64,000 nucleotides of DNA from Chryseobacterium indologenes (GCF_001295265.1 NZ_LJOD01000017.1:1-64000); one strand, 5' to 3'; positions 25,394-34,705 are shown, numbered from the stretch's first letter. Made by a program: numbers and translations. Notes: generated from the sequence alone by a model not told the origin.

Positions 25394-27331
25394 ATGTCTA
25401 AAATACAGCTTATTCAAAATCTTTTAGTAGTACTTTTACTTCAAAGTTTTATTTCCGGGCAAAACTATTTTGTTGGATTTTCAAAACAATTGATTAATCC
25501 AGACTCCACGATACTCTCTTCTCCACTAGCCGGTTTTGGTAATCCTAGAGAGGGAAGGTTCAGTATTGATTTTTTAGAAATGGGTATTGCAAACTATGCT
25601 GTTGCTATGTGCTCTTCCAACACAAAACTATATGTAGCGACAAGCGACAATAAGCTTTGGCAGGCTGATATAAATAATTCCAGTGCTCCCTATTGGACTT
25701 TCATAGGAATGGCTTATTATGTAACAGCACTGACTTATGGCAATGGTAAACTTTACGGATCGGATAAAAATAACATATTATGGATGAGGGATGCAGTAGA
25801 ATATGATATTCCATGGACAAATATTGGACATGCATATTATACCACCGGTCTCACATTTCTCAACAATAAATTATATGGTACAGATAAAAATAACACTCTG
25901 TGGGTAAGAGATAATAGTCCATTCGATGTACCATGGACAGACATTGGCACAGCTAATAATGTTAGGTCTCTAACCAATGATGGAACGAATCTAATTGCAA
26001 TATCCAAATATGATAATGATTTATGGACAAGAAGTGCTTCACTATCTAATGAAGACTGGTCCAAAATAGGAACTCCTAACAACACAACATATGATATTTA
26101 TCTCTCTAATATAACTTATTCTAATGACAGATTATATGCAACTTCAACCAATAACAAATTATATTATTCACAGCATAGTCAAACACCGATTTATACTTAT
26201 GCTTCCTATTTTGAAAAAAATTCAAAAAAGGCACTCATAATTACTTTAGATTTATGTGGAATCGATTATTCTTTTTCACGGAAAGTAAAAACGAAAATAA
26301 AACAGCTATACAATATTGATGAAGATGCTGTTTTAATTAACTGTTCACATACCCATTATGCCCCGGTAGCTCAAAATTATCCCTGCCATCAGGATTTTTA
26401 TCAAGTCCCGGATCCAAAATATCTTAAAATCATAGAAAATGCAATTTTGATGGCTGCACAAAATGCAATTCAAAACAAAATAAACAGTAATTTGAGCTTT
26501 ACAAAGGGTAAAACAGATATAGGATATAACCGGGCTGACAGTTCTAAAGAATTAGATGATAATATTACAATGGTGGTTTCAAAAAACAATATTACCAATA
26601 TTGCAAATGGTATAATTCTAAGCGCAAGTACACATCCGGTATGGTATGATCAGGCAAGAGATTTCGTAACAATATCAGCAAATTATGTTGGAGCAACAAG
26701 AGATAAATTGAGCATATTAAAGAACATCAACAATGTTCAATTCATGCAGGGGTGTGCAGGAGACATCAACCCTTATGATACAGATATTCCCGATCAGACA
26801 GCCGATAAGCTGACTCAAGATTTTAATAATCTATTTTCCATGTCTCCGTCAGATATTACAGGAGATATTACTGTTAAATTTGATTCTGTCGCTGTTCCTC
26901 TAAATAATTTCACCTATAATCAAGCTATAAATATTAGAAATGCCAGTATCGGACATTACGACGTAACCTCTGAAAGAAACTTAAAATGGGCAAACAGAAT
27001 CATAGATCAGTATGACACAGGCACACTTCCTACTACTGCGACAGTATATATACAAATTTTAAAGATTGGAAACTGGAACATTATAGCTCTAAGCCGCGAA
27101 GCTGTATCTCAATATGCTCTTGATTTATACCAACATTTTCCTAATCTGAAATTAACTGTATTAGGATATTCCAATGATGTTTCAAGCTACCTTCCCGTAG
27201 AATGGCATATTAATAAGCCTTCTCCAAACTACGAGGGCTATGACAGTTTCTTCAGTTACGGACAAAGTGGAATTCCCGTTGATAATGTTGAAGACATTAT
27301 ATTAGCAAAAATATATAATATGATGCAATAA
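25394..27331 (+). CDS. Neutral ceramidase-like hydrolase with an inserted tectonin-type propeller
   Basis: The 645-residue protein has a signal peptide (cleaved near F-I-S-G-Q). Residues ~24-55 (V-G-F-S-K-Q, then P-L-A-G-F-G) match the start of the neutral/alkaline ceramidase domain (PF04734). That domain resumes near residue 265 with T-L-D-L-C-G-I and N-C-S-H-T-H-Y-A-P, then S-T-H-P-V-W and Q-G-C-A-G-D-I-N-P (zinc and catalytic regions). Between them lie about five repeats of ~45 residues (K-L-Y-G-x-D-K-N-N-x-L-W-x-R-D, then P-W-T-x-I-G), similar to tectonin/PQQ-like propeller blades. Ceramidases cleave the amide of ceramide. No T9SS tail is present. Confidence 0.72.
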   Translation: MSKIQLIQNLLVVLLLQSFISGQNYFVGFSKQLINPDSTILSSPLAGFGNPREGRFSIDFLEMGIANYAVAMCSSNTKLYVATSDNKLWQADINNSSAPYWTFIGMAYYVTALTYGNGKLYGSDKNNILWMRDAVEYDIPWTNIGHAYYTTGLTFLNNKLYGTDKNNTLWVRDNSPFDVPWTDIGTANNVRSLTNDGTNLIAISKYDNDLWTRSASLSNEDWSKIGTPNNTTYDIYLSNITYSNDRLYATSTNNKLYYSQHSQTPIYTYASYFEKNSKKALIITLDLCGIDYSFSRKVKTKIKQLYNIDEDAVLINCSHTHYAPVAQNYPCHQDFYQVPDPKYLKIIENAILMAAQNAIQNKINSNLSFTKGKTDIGYNRADSSKELDDNITMVVSKNNITNIANGIILSASTHPVWYDQARDFVTISANYVGATRDKLSILKNINNVQFMQGCAGDINPYDTDIPDQTADKLTQDFNNLFSMSPSDITGDITVKFDSVAVPLNNFTYNQAINIRNASIGHYDVTSERNLKWANRIIDQYDTGTLPTTATVYIQILKIGNWNIIALSREAVSQYALDLYQHFPNLKLTVLGYSNDVSSYLPVEWHINKPSPNYEGYDSFFSYGQSGIPVDNVEDIILAKIYNMMQ

Positions 27332-27473
27332 TTCCAACATATTCATAGCAATACAACGAACTGATAGTATAAATAAATGTTTCAGTTTCATTCTTTAACT
27401 CAAGTTAAAATAAACTAAAAACGATAAAAGCCAATCTAAAAAAACGATGATTTGAAAGGCTAAAAACATCATT

Positions 27474-28895
27474 ATGATAAAAAATACAAAGAATAATATT
27501 CTATCATTAGTATTCTTAGTACTGGCTTTATTCCCATTACTATATGTCTCTTATATTCTAAAGAATACCTTCCTTGATGACTCATACATCACACTTACCT
27601 ATTCTAAACATTTTTTTCAGGAAGGAAAGCCCTGGTACAATCTGATAGATACAGTCCAGGGAAATGGGCAAACCAGTGTATTATGGATGCTTATTCAGAG
27701 CCAGTCTTTTAATTTTGAACACATTATAAACCCCATTTATATCAACAAGAGTATAAGCTTTGTACTTATTACAACTGTACTATTATTCTTATTCCAAAGT
27801 TTCAGAACACATACATCTATTACCAGAAAAGGACTTATATTAATATTTTCTGTCTTCTTCAGTATTTGGTCTGCATTTAATATTTCTCATGGTCTGGAAA
27901 CTGTTTTTTTTGCAACAGTTCTGTTCTTTTTCCTTAAATACAGGAATCAGAATATAGCTTATTTACTGGCTTTTCTACTACCGTTCATCAGACCTGAAGC
28001 TATTATATTCACACTTTTTTTTGTCATTGACACTAAACTTTTCAGCAAAATATTTTTCAAAAGAGCATTATGTGTGTTCGCCTCCATACTTTTATATTTT
28101 ATATATACTACTTACTATTATGACGTTTTGTCCCCGCTTCCTTTTCTCCTGAAGAATACCCAGGAATTTTCATCTAAAAAAATCATCAATTTTATAGCTA
28201 TCACACTCATCTTTTCACCGATTATTGTGTTTGCGATTAAGAACTATAAGACCAAATTAATATTCTATTCTCCATTATTTTTCTTTATTATTTATTATTC
28301 TTTTTTCATAGATGAAGTAATGAATTTCTTTGACCGCTACAGATATCCGTTATTTGTTTATTATATTTATTTTTTGAGTTATGAAAACATAAATACTTTA
28401 AAAAATAAAAGAATAAACATTCTTTTGTTGATACTAAGCATATCAGGATTCTTTACTTATGCCAATTATTTGAATTCACATAGAACTTTTTATATGGGGT
28501 CATACACAGAAGCTATGGAGCATGGCCCATTATATATTGGAGAATATCTTAAGAAAAAATCGTTAGAGGAAAACATAAAGTTCAGGATACTTAATTCAGA
28601 CGCCGGAGCAATAGCTTATTTTTCGGATTGTTATTTATACGATACCTGGGGCCTCAATAATGCCACCCTGCTATTAACTAAAAAAAATAAAGACTGGGAT
28701 GCTTATCTATCTTATCTGAAACAAACAGATCCTGATTATATCATTCTTATTTCAAAAGATTACCATAAATTTATACCAAGACTTGACTTTGAAGAAAAAA
28801 TATACAAGTACTTCTCACTTCAAGCCAAGCAACCTGCTTTAGTAAGAAAGTCTATGGATGAATATTATTATTTTATATACAGGATACGTCCTTAA
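27474..28895 (+). CDS. Polytopic membrane glycosyltransferase, GT-C fold (AftB/ArnT-like)
   Basis: The 473-residue protein has about ten hydrophobic segments. The first extracytoplasmic loop holds D-D-S-Y-I-T-L-T-Y-S-K-H-F, followed by N-G-Q-T-S-V-L-W-M. The acidic D-D pair and this layout match GT-C enzymes that use polyprenyl-phosphate sugars, such as AftB-like arabinofuranosyltransferases. The C-terminal soluble part has N-S-D-A-G-A-I-A-Y-F-S-D and D-T-W-G-L-N-N, also seen in that group. It would add a sugar on the periplasmic face of the inner membrane. Confidence 0.65.
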   Translation: MIKNTKNNILSLVFLVLALFPLLYVSYILKNTFLDDSYITLTYSKHFFQEGKPWYNLIDTVQGNGQTSVLWMLIQSQSFNFEHIINPIYINKSISFVLITTVLLFLFQSFRTHTSITRKGLILIFSVFFSIWSAFNISHGLETVFFATVLFFFLKYRNQNIAYLLAFLLPFIRPEAIIFTLFFVIDTKLFSKIFFKRALCVFASILLYFIYTTYYYDVLSPLPFLLKNTQEFSSKKIINFIAITLIFSPIIVFAIKNYKTKLIFYSPLFFFIIYYSFFIDEVMNFFDRYRYPLFVYYIYFLSYENINTLKNKRINILLLILSISGFFTYANYLNSHRTFYMGSYTEAMEHGPLYIGEYLKKKSLEENIKFRILNSDAGAIAYFSDCYLYDTWGLNNATLLLTKKNKDWDAYLSYLKQTDPDYIILISKDYHKFIPRLDFEEKIYKYFSLQAKQPALVRKSMDEYYYFIYRIRP

Positions 28896-28928
28896 TTTTA
28901 ACCCAAATAAAAATTTTTCATACTCGTT

Positions 28929-29837
28929 ATGAATACCCTACCTCTTGTAAGTCTCGTGATCATCACAATGAACCATGAAAAGTTTATTGAGCAGGCTTGC
29001 CTGTCTGCCATTTCACAGACGTACCCTAACTATGAGATCATTCTTTTAGATAATAACTCAACAGATAAAACTTTTGAAATTGCAGAACATACACTTTCAC
29101 AGTTTACACAGCATTATAAGCTGATCAGAAATACTGAAAGTTTTGGAGTGGCTAAAAATATCAATATAGCAGTTGCGCAGGCTTCTGGAGAATATGTTTC
29201 CCTTCTATCCGGAGACGACTGGTATACTGAAGACAGCTTAGCGGAAAAAGTAGCTTTCATTGAAAAAAACACTGTTGATTTTATTCTTTCGGACGGTTAT
29301 AAATATTACCAGAATGAGGATAAAATGACTGAAGTCTATACTCCTAAAGAAAAGAAAAGAGTGATAGACAGCATGAGGAATTTTTTTCATGAAAATGTTG
29401 CTGAAAACAGGACATCCAATGTAGGAACTTTTGTAAAAAAAGAACTGTTGGTAAAATATCCGTTTGATGAAAACATCAATACTGAAGATTGGGATATGAA
29501 CCTGAGACTTACTTCCAAAGGTTATAAAGTTGGATTCATCGACAAAAAATTATTTTATTACAGAATTCTTTCAACCAGCTTATCAAGAAACTGGAAGCTG
29601 ATGGAAGATTCTTATAAAAAAGTGACGGGAAAATACCTGGACTATATCAAAGCCGATAAAGATCTTTATCAGAAATACAGGCTGCAGCTGCTCCATTTCA
29701 AATATGAAGTTTTACTTTCTGATACGCAATCAGAGTCTGAAAAAGAAAAGCTGCAGCTGGAATGGAAAAAAGAGAAATACAGGATAAAATATAAAAACCC
29801 TGTCCTGTTCTTTAAATTGCTGCTCCTAAAAAAATAA
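28929..29837 (+). CDS. Glycosyltransferase family 2
   Basis: The 302-residue GT-A enzyme has the N-terminal L-V-S-L-V-I-I-T-M-N-H, Y-E-I-I-L-L-D-N-N-S-T-D-K-T, A-S-G-E-Y-V-S-L-L-S-G-D-D-W (metal site) and later N-T-E-D-W-D-M-N-L-R (catalytic base region). It lies 33 bases after the GT-C gene, so they probably share a transcript. It closes the polysaccharide region. Confidence 0.88.
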   Translation: MNTLPLVSLVIITMNHEKFIEQACLSAISQTYPNYEIILLDNNSTDKTFEIAEHTLSQFTQHYKLIRNTESFGVAKNINIAVAQASGEYVSLLSGDDWYTEDSLAEKVAFIEKNTVDFILSDGYKYYQNEDKMTEVYTPKEKKRVIDSMRNFFHENVAENRTSNVGTFVKKELLVKYPFDENINTEDWDMNLRLTSKGYKVGFIDKKLFYYRILSTSLSRNWKLMEDSYKKVTGKYLDYIKADKDLYQKYRLQLLHFKYEVLLSDTQSESEKEKLQLEWKKEKYRIKYKNPVLFFKLLLLKK

Positions 29838-30178
29838 ATAACGTGAGCTCGGGTTAACGAATTTAAATTTAAAAGGCCGGAAGAAGGAAACTGGAAGTAA
29901 ATTTTAGTTATAGGTATTGAAAGCCTCCAGAAAATTAAATTAAGACACATCAATATTTGCTCTTGCTGACATTCATAAATTCCCTCTTCCATCATCCAGC
30001 TTCAAACCTGTATCTATCAGATGTTATTATCCCGAACTAATGTTAAATACAACGGATGGAGTTATTTTTAACTTCATATTTTTGATGTTCATAAGTCATA
30101 AAAACCCGGGAATCAAATTTATAAATCATCTTAAAAAACGCAAATTTTAAGTAAATTTGCACCAAAATTTTAATTGAA
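29838..30178. other. 341-bp intergenic region before gltX, with a 112-bp element
   Basis: No gene. A candidate element spans 29879-29990 with ends ggaagaaggaaa and ttccctcttcc, near-inverted copies of each other. The gltX -7 box TAAATTTG lies at 30152-30159. Confidence 0.55.
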
Positions 30179-31690
30179 ATGGAGAAAGTAAGAGTACGTT
30201 TTGCTCCAAGTCCAACAGGACCTTTGCATTTAGGAGGCGTAAGAACCGCATTATATGATTATCTTTTTGCCAAAAACCAGGGCGGAGAATTTGTATTGAG
30301 AATTGAAGATACAGATACAGCAAGATATGTAGAAGGAGCTGAAGAATATATTGAGGAAGCTTTGGAATGGTGCGGGATCATCGCTGATGAAAGTCCTAAG
30401 AAAGGAGGAAAATTTGCCCCTTACAGACAATCTGAAAGAAGAGACATCTATGACCGTTATACGGAGCAGATCTTAAAGACTGACTATGCCTACCTGGCGT
30501 TCGATACTCCTGAGGAACTGGATGCCATCCGGGCAGAATATGAAGCTAATGGTGAAGTATTTTCCTATGACAATAAAACAAGAAACAGGCTGAGAAACAG
30601 TCTTGCCCTTACTGAAGAAGAAGTACAGAAGTTACTGGCTGAAAAAACACCGTATGTGGTACGATTTAAAATGCCGGTAGACCGCATCCTGAACCTTGAG
30701 GACATCATCAGAGGAAAATTCTCCGTGAATACCAATACCCTTGACGACAAAGTTCTGGTAAAAAATGACGGAATGCCTACCTACCATTTTGCCAATATTA
30801 TTGACGATCATGAAATGGAAATCTCTCATGTGATTCGTGGGGAAGAATGGCTTCCATCTCTGGGACTCCATACTTTATTATATGAAGCAATGGGCTGGGA
30901 AGCCCCTCAGTTCGCTCACCTATCTTTAATTTTAAAGCCTGAAGGCAAAGGGAAATTAAGCAAAAGAGATGGTGATAAATTCGGGTTCCCGGTTTTTCCG
31001 CTGGATTTCAAAGATCCTGCAACAGGCATTGTGTCTAAAGGGTACAGAGAGAATGGTTACCTTCCGGATGCCTTCATCAATATGGTTGCACTTCTTGGGT
31101 GGTCTCCTGCTGATGACAAAGAAATCTTATCTCTGGAGGAAATGTGCAAAGAGTTTGACCTTCATAAAGTACATAAGGCAGGTGCACGATTCAGCAAAGA
31201 AAAATCGGAGTGGTTTAACCACCAGTATATGCAGATGAAGTCTGATGAAGAGCTTCTTCAGATCTTAAAAAACACAGGCCTTGACCTGTCCGGCGCTTCA
31301 GACGAGAAACTGCTAAAGGTAATTGGACTTATGAAAGAGAGGGCTACCTTCCCTAAAGATATTTATGAAAACGGGAAGTTTTTCTTTGAAGCTCCTGTAG
31401 CTTATGATGAAAAAGCATCCAAAAAAGCATGGAACGAAGAAACGTATGCTATTTTAGGAGAGCTTGCTGAAACTCTGAACGGAACAGAAACATTCAATGC
31501 AGAAACACTAAAACAGACGGTTCACGATTTTGCGGAGAATAAAGGCCTGGGAATGGGAAAAGTAATGATGCCTCTACGCCTGTCTTTAGTGGGAGAATTG
31601 AAAGGACCAGATGTTCCTGACATTCTGGAAACCCTTGGAAAAGAGGAAAGTATCTCCAGAATAAACAATGCTATCAATAATTTTAAATAG
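30179..31690 (+). CDS. gltX: Glutamate--tRNA ligase
   Basis: The 503-residue class I synthetase has the HIGH-type motif P-S-P-T-G-P-L-H-L-G-G (residues 9-19) and the KMSKS equivalent K-L-S-K-R (about 259-263), plus R-I-E-D-T-D-T-A-R. It charges tRNA-Glu. The length is normal and the C-terminal anticodon-binding helical domain is intact. accA follows after 48 bases. Confidence 0.96.
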   Translation: MEKVRVRFAPSPTGPLHLGGVRTALYDYLFAKNQGGEFVLRIEDTDTARYVEGAEEYIEEALEWCGIIADESPKKGGKFAPYRQSERRDIYDRYTEQILKTDYAYLAFDTPEELDAIRAEYEANGEVFSYDNKTRNRLRNSLALTEEEVQKLLAEKTPYVVRFKMPVDRILNLEDIIRGKFSVNTNTLDDKVLVKNDGMPTYHFANIIDDHEMEISHVIRGEEWLPSLGLHTLLYEAMGWEAPQFAHLSLILKPEGKGKLSKRDGDKFGFPVFPLDFKDPATGIVSKGYRENGYLPDAFINMVALLGWSPADDKEILSLEEMCKEFDLHKVHKAGARFSKEKSEWFNHQYMQMKSDEELLQILKNTGLDLSGASDEKLLKVIGLMKERATFPKDIYENGKFFFEAPVAYDEKASKKAWNEETYAILGELAETLNGTETFNAETLKQTVHDFAENKGLGMGKVMMPLRLSLVGELKGPDVPDILETLGKEESISRINNAINNFK

Positions 31691-31738
31691 GTTCCCATAA
31701 TTTTTCATAAATTTGAAAGATTTAATTTACTTCAAGAA

Positions 31739-32695
31739 ATGGAATATTTAAGTTTCGAACTTCCTATCAAAGAACTAATGGATCAACTTCAGACTTGTTC
31801 TTTAGTAGGAGAAGAAAGTGGTGTTGATGTAAAATTAGCATGCAGCCAGATTGAGGATAAGATTTTAGAAAAGAAAAAAGAAATCTATGGCGCCCTCACT
31901 CCATGGCAGAGAGTACAGCTGTCCCGTCACCCGGATCGTCCATACGCACTGGACTATATCAAAGGAATGACAGACAAAGGCAGCTTCTTAGAACTTCACG
32001 GAGACAGAAATTTCGCTGATGACCCTGCAATGGTTGGCGGTTTAGCTACTCTTGACGGTCAGAAAGTAATGATCATAGGAACCCAGAAAGGAAGAACGAC
32101 CAAAGAAAGACAGCACAGAAGATTCGGAATGCCGAATCCGGAAGGTTACAGAAAAGCTTTACGTTTGATGAAGCTTGCTGAGAAATTCAATATCCCTGTA
32201 ATTACTTTGGTGGATACCCCGGGAGCTTATCCAGGATTAGAAGCTGAAGAAAGAGGTCAGGGTGAAGCTATTGCCAGAAATATTTTTGAAATGGTACAGC
32301 TTAAAACTCCTATCTTCACTTATATTATTGGAGAAGGCGCCAGTGGTGGTGCATTAGGAATTGGTGTTGGAAACAAGGTATATATGTTGGAAAACACTTG
32401 GTACACAGTAATTGCTCCGGAAAGCTGCTCGTCAATTTTATGGAGAAACTGGGATCACAAGGAGGATGCAGCCAACGCACTGAACCTTACTCCGACCGAT
32501 GCTTTAAGAGAAAAGTTTATTGACGGAATCATTGAGGAGCCGCTTGGAGGGGCTCATTATGACCCTGAAACCACCTATTTAAACCTGAAAAATTCTATTT
32601 TACAGAATATCAAAGCTTTTTCCAAATTTACAGGACAGGAGCTTGAAACCCAGAGACAGGAGAAATTCATTGCGATGGGACAGTTTAAAGGATAA
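31739..32695 (+). CDS. accA: Acetyl-CoA carboxylase carboxyltransferase subunit alpha
   Basis: The 318-residue crotonase-fold protein has P-W-Q-R-V-Q-L-S-R-H-P-D-R-P, F-L-E-L-H-G-D-R, V-D-T-P-G-A-Y-P-G and G-E-G-A-S-G-G-A-L-G-I. With AccD it transfers CO2 from biotin to acetyl-CoA. It is 17 kb from accB/accC, and accD is not in the window. Confidence 0.96.
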   Translation: MEYLSFELPIKELMDQLQTCSLVGEESGVDVKLACSQIEDKILEKKKEIYGALTPWQRVQLSRHPDRPYALDYIKGMTDKGSFLELHGDRNFADDPAMVGGLATLDGQKVMIIGTQKGRTTKERQHRRFGMPNPEGYRKALRLMKLAEKFNIPVITLVDTPGAYPGLEAEERGQGEAIARNIFEMVQLKTPIFTYIIGEGASGGALGIGVGNKVYMLENTWYTVIAPESCSSILWRNWDHKEDAANALNLTPTDALREKFIDGIIEEPLGGAHYDPETTYLNLKNSILQNIKAFSKFTGQELETQRQEKFIAMGQFKG

Positions 32696-32701
32696 AAAAA
32701 C

Positions 32702-32736
32702 AAACCGGCTGAGAAAAATTTCTCAGCCGGTTTTAC
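32702..32736. terminator. Bidirectional terminator between accA and the convergent secreted-protein gene
   Basis: A perfect 15-bp stem, aaaccggctgagaaa / tttctcagccggttt, has a 2-base spacer. It is T-rich on the right, and A-rich on the left (T-rich on the minus strand). Confidence 0.9.
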
Positions 32737-32763
32737 TTTAGTTTCCTTCTTATTAATTTATTT

Positions 32764-33474
32764 CTATTCTGCTATATTCAATACCAGTTCAATATCCTGG
32801 GTTATCTTTTTGGAAGAGCTGTAGCTGGCATCACAGATAGCTGTACTCAGTAAATATTCCCCTTTATCAATCAGGATAAAATTCTGGCTTTTGGCCGCAA
32901 CACTCAGGCTATACGACTTTTTACCATTAATTTTTAATACCAGCGGACAGCCGGATTTATTTCTGATGTTCACATAAGCTTCATTTTTTCCTGCATCATT
33001 ATTAAAAATATGGGTAAGCATGGCTGCTGTTCTTTTGGCCTCATCACTAGGTTCGGATTTGCCGGAACCGGCACTTTTCAGTGATCCCGCTGAAGCATAA
33101 TTTACAGTTCTTTCAGTTTTTGCAGGAGAAGAAGTATTGGAAGCCAGTGTCTTTCCGCTCTTTGTGTCCGTACTTTTAGCAATATCCGCTGTCTTGCCAA
33201 CAGGGACAATCCCTGGTTTTGTTTCCGAAGATGAATTATCCGCCAGAATGATTTCTACCAGTTTTCTTTTAAAAAAATCTGTTCTGGCATGTCCGGGGTT
33301 CTGTTTAAGAAAACCTGCAATTACTCTTGGCTCTTTTGAAGTTTCAGCTTCCTGTTCCGTATAGATGATCACCGTTTCTTTTTCTACAACTGTTTTGGAT
33401 TTCGTTTTTTTCTTTTTTTGAGAAAAACCTAATGCAAAAATGCATAGAAATATGAGTAGAAAGATTTTTTTCAT
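32764..33474 (-). CDS. Secreted protein of an unnamed four-member family (copy A)
   Basis: The 236-residue protein has a signal peptide (M-K-K-I-F-L-L-I-F-L-C-I-F-A, cleaved near G-F-S-Q). It continues with a Lys-rich stretch, a short helical part (V-I-A-G-F-L-K-Q-N-P-G-H), a low-complexity Ser/Thr/Lys linker, and a ~100-residue C-terminal domain. That domain matches the ones at 47652, 49222 and 49929: N-K-S-G-C-P-L-V-L-K-I, then L-S-V-A-A, then I-D-K-G-E-Y and I-C-D-A-S-Y-S-S-S-K-K-I. Two cysteines are shared by all four. I do not recognise a function. It may correspond to a catalogued Bacteroidota DUF, which I cannot confirm. Confidence 0.7.
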   Translation of the reverse strand: MKKIFLLIFLCIFALGFSQKKKKTKSKTVVEKETVIIYTEQEAETSKEPRVIAGFLKQNPGHARTDFFKRKLVEIILADNSSSETKPGIVPVGKTADIAKSTDTKSGKTLASNTSSPAKTERTVNYASAGSLKSAGSGKSEPSDEAKRTAAMLTHIFNNDAGKNEAYVNIRNKSGCPLVLKINGKKSYSLSVAAKSQNFILIDKGEYLLSTAICDASYSSSKKITQDIELVLNIAE

Positions 33475-33549
33475 TAATCAAGGCTTTAAAATAGTATTAA
33501 ATATATCAATAACGTGAAAAGTCATTTTTTAGTTTATCATTAAAATTAT

Positions 33550-33557
33550 TATCTTTG
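33550..33557 (+). promoter_or_regulatory. -7 promoter box of tsf
   Basis: TATCTTTG is followed by a ~60-nt leader to ATG 33618. The -33 position is only T-rich, without TTTG. It shows that tsf is transcribed on its own. Confidence 0.6.
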
Positions 33558-33617
33558 CACTGCTTTAAAATTAAGCTAAAAATTAATACTAATCTTAAAT
33601 AAAAAATAATAGATATT

Positions 33618-34445
33618 ATGTCTTATACACCAGTTGCTGCAGACGTAGCGAAATTAAGAAACCAAACAGGTGCAGGTATGATGGACTGCAAAAAAGCTCT
33701 AGTTGAAGCTGAAGGAGACTTCGAAAAAGCGGTAGACATCCTTAGAAAAAAAGGACAGAAAGTAGCTGCTAACAGAGCTGACAGAGAGTCTACTGAAGGA
33801 GCTGTAATCGCAAGAGTAAACGAAGACAACACTCTGGGTGCTGTTATTTCTTTAAACTGCGAAACTGACTTCGTTGCTAAAAACGAAGCGTTCATTGAGC
33901 TTGCTTACGAATTAGCTGAAATGGCTATTTTCGCTGCTACAAAAGAAGAACTTTTAGCTACAGACTTCCACGGAATTACTGTTGCTGAGAAATTAGTTGA
34001 GCAGACAGGTGTTATCGGTGAAAAAATCGAGATCGGAGCTTTCGAAAGACTTGAAGGACCATTCTTGGGAGCTTACATCCACGCTGGAAACAAAATTGCT
34101 GCCATCACTTCTCTTTCTGCAAAAGTAGACGGAGCTGAGGAAGCTGCTAAAGCTGTTTCTATGCAGGTTGCTGCAATGAATCCAATCGCTTTGGATGAAA
34201 ATGCGGTTTCTCAGGAAACTATTGACAGAGAATTAGAAATCGAAAGACACAAACTTACTGAAGAAGGTAAGCCTGCAAACATTATTGACAATATCCTGAA
34301 AGGTAAAATGCAGAGATTCTACAAAGACAATACTTTGGTACACCAGGATTTCATTAAAGACGGAAGCATGTCAGTTGCTGATTATGTAAAATCTGTAAAC
34401 GGAGACCTTAAAGTAACCGGATTCGTAAGAGTAAGCTTAGCTTAA
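33618..34445 (+). CDS. tsf: Elongation factor Ts
   Basis: The 275-residue protein has the N-terminal UBA-like start and the EF-Tu contact motif T-G-A-G-M-M-D-C-K-K-A-L. The D-F-V-A-K-N stretch of the core domain is near residue 82. EF-Ts exchanges GDP for GTP on EF-Tu. In most bacteria tsf directly follows rpsB; here rpsB is 16 kb away on the other strand, and tsf has its own promoter box and terminator. Confidence 0.97.
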   Translation: MSYTPVAADVAKLRNQTGAGMMDCKKALVEAEGDFEKAVDILRKKGQKVAANRADRESTEGAVIARVNEDNTLGAVISLNCETDFVAKNEAFIELAYELAEMAIFAATKEELLATDFHGITVAEKLVEQTGVIGEKIEIGAFERLEGPFLGAYIHAGNKIAAITSLSAKVDGAEEAAKAVSMQVAAMNPIALDENAVSQETIDRELEIERHKLTEEGKPANIIDNILKGKMQRFYKDNTLVHQDFIKDGSMSVADYVKSVNGDLKVTGFVRVSLA

Positions 34446-34469
34446 TCATTCCGATTCAGAATAACATAT

Positions 34470-34502
34470 GCCCCGGAGCTCATTGCTTTGGGGCTTTTTT
34501 AT
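34470..34502 (+). terminator. Terminator after tsf
   Basis: The stem ccccggagc / gctttgggg (one mismatch and one wobble) has a 5-nt loop and is followed by six Ts. Confidence 0.8.
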
Positions 34503-34705
34503 TATTCAACCTTGCATACCCTTTAATTATTTATTGTATTTAGCTTTGTTTTCTATTTCAAAAAAATCAATGGAATTGGCTCTGCGTTGTTCATTTGAAT
34601 ACTCCTTCTGTTTTGCATGGCTCCATACTTCTATACCCAACCTACCTCTTTTGGGGTATTTTTTTTATCAGCCTGATAGTGTAGATTTGCTGTAAACTGT
34701 CAACC

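Noticed and set aside
29669..29995. 108-codon minus-strand ORF over the end of the GT2 gene
   Set aside because: It runs through the GT2 coding sequence and the repeat element; no motif or start context.
34468..34695. 75-codon ORF after tsf
   Set aside because: It starts inside the tsf terminator hairpin and has a composition typical of read-through AT-rich DNA.
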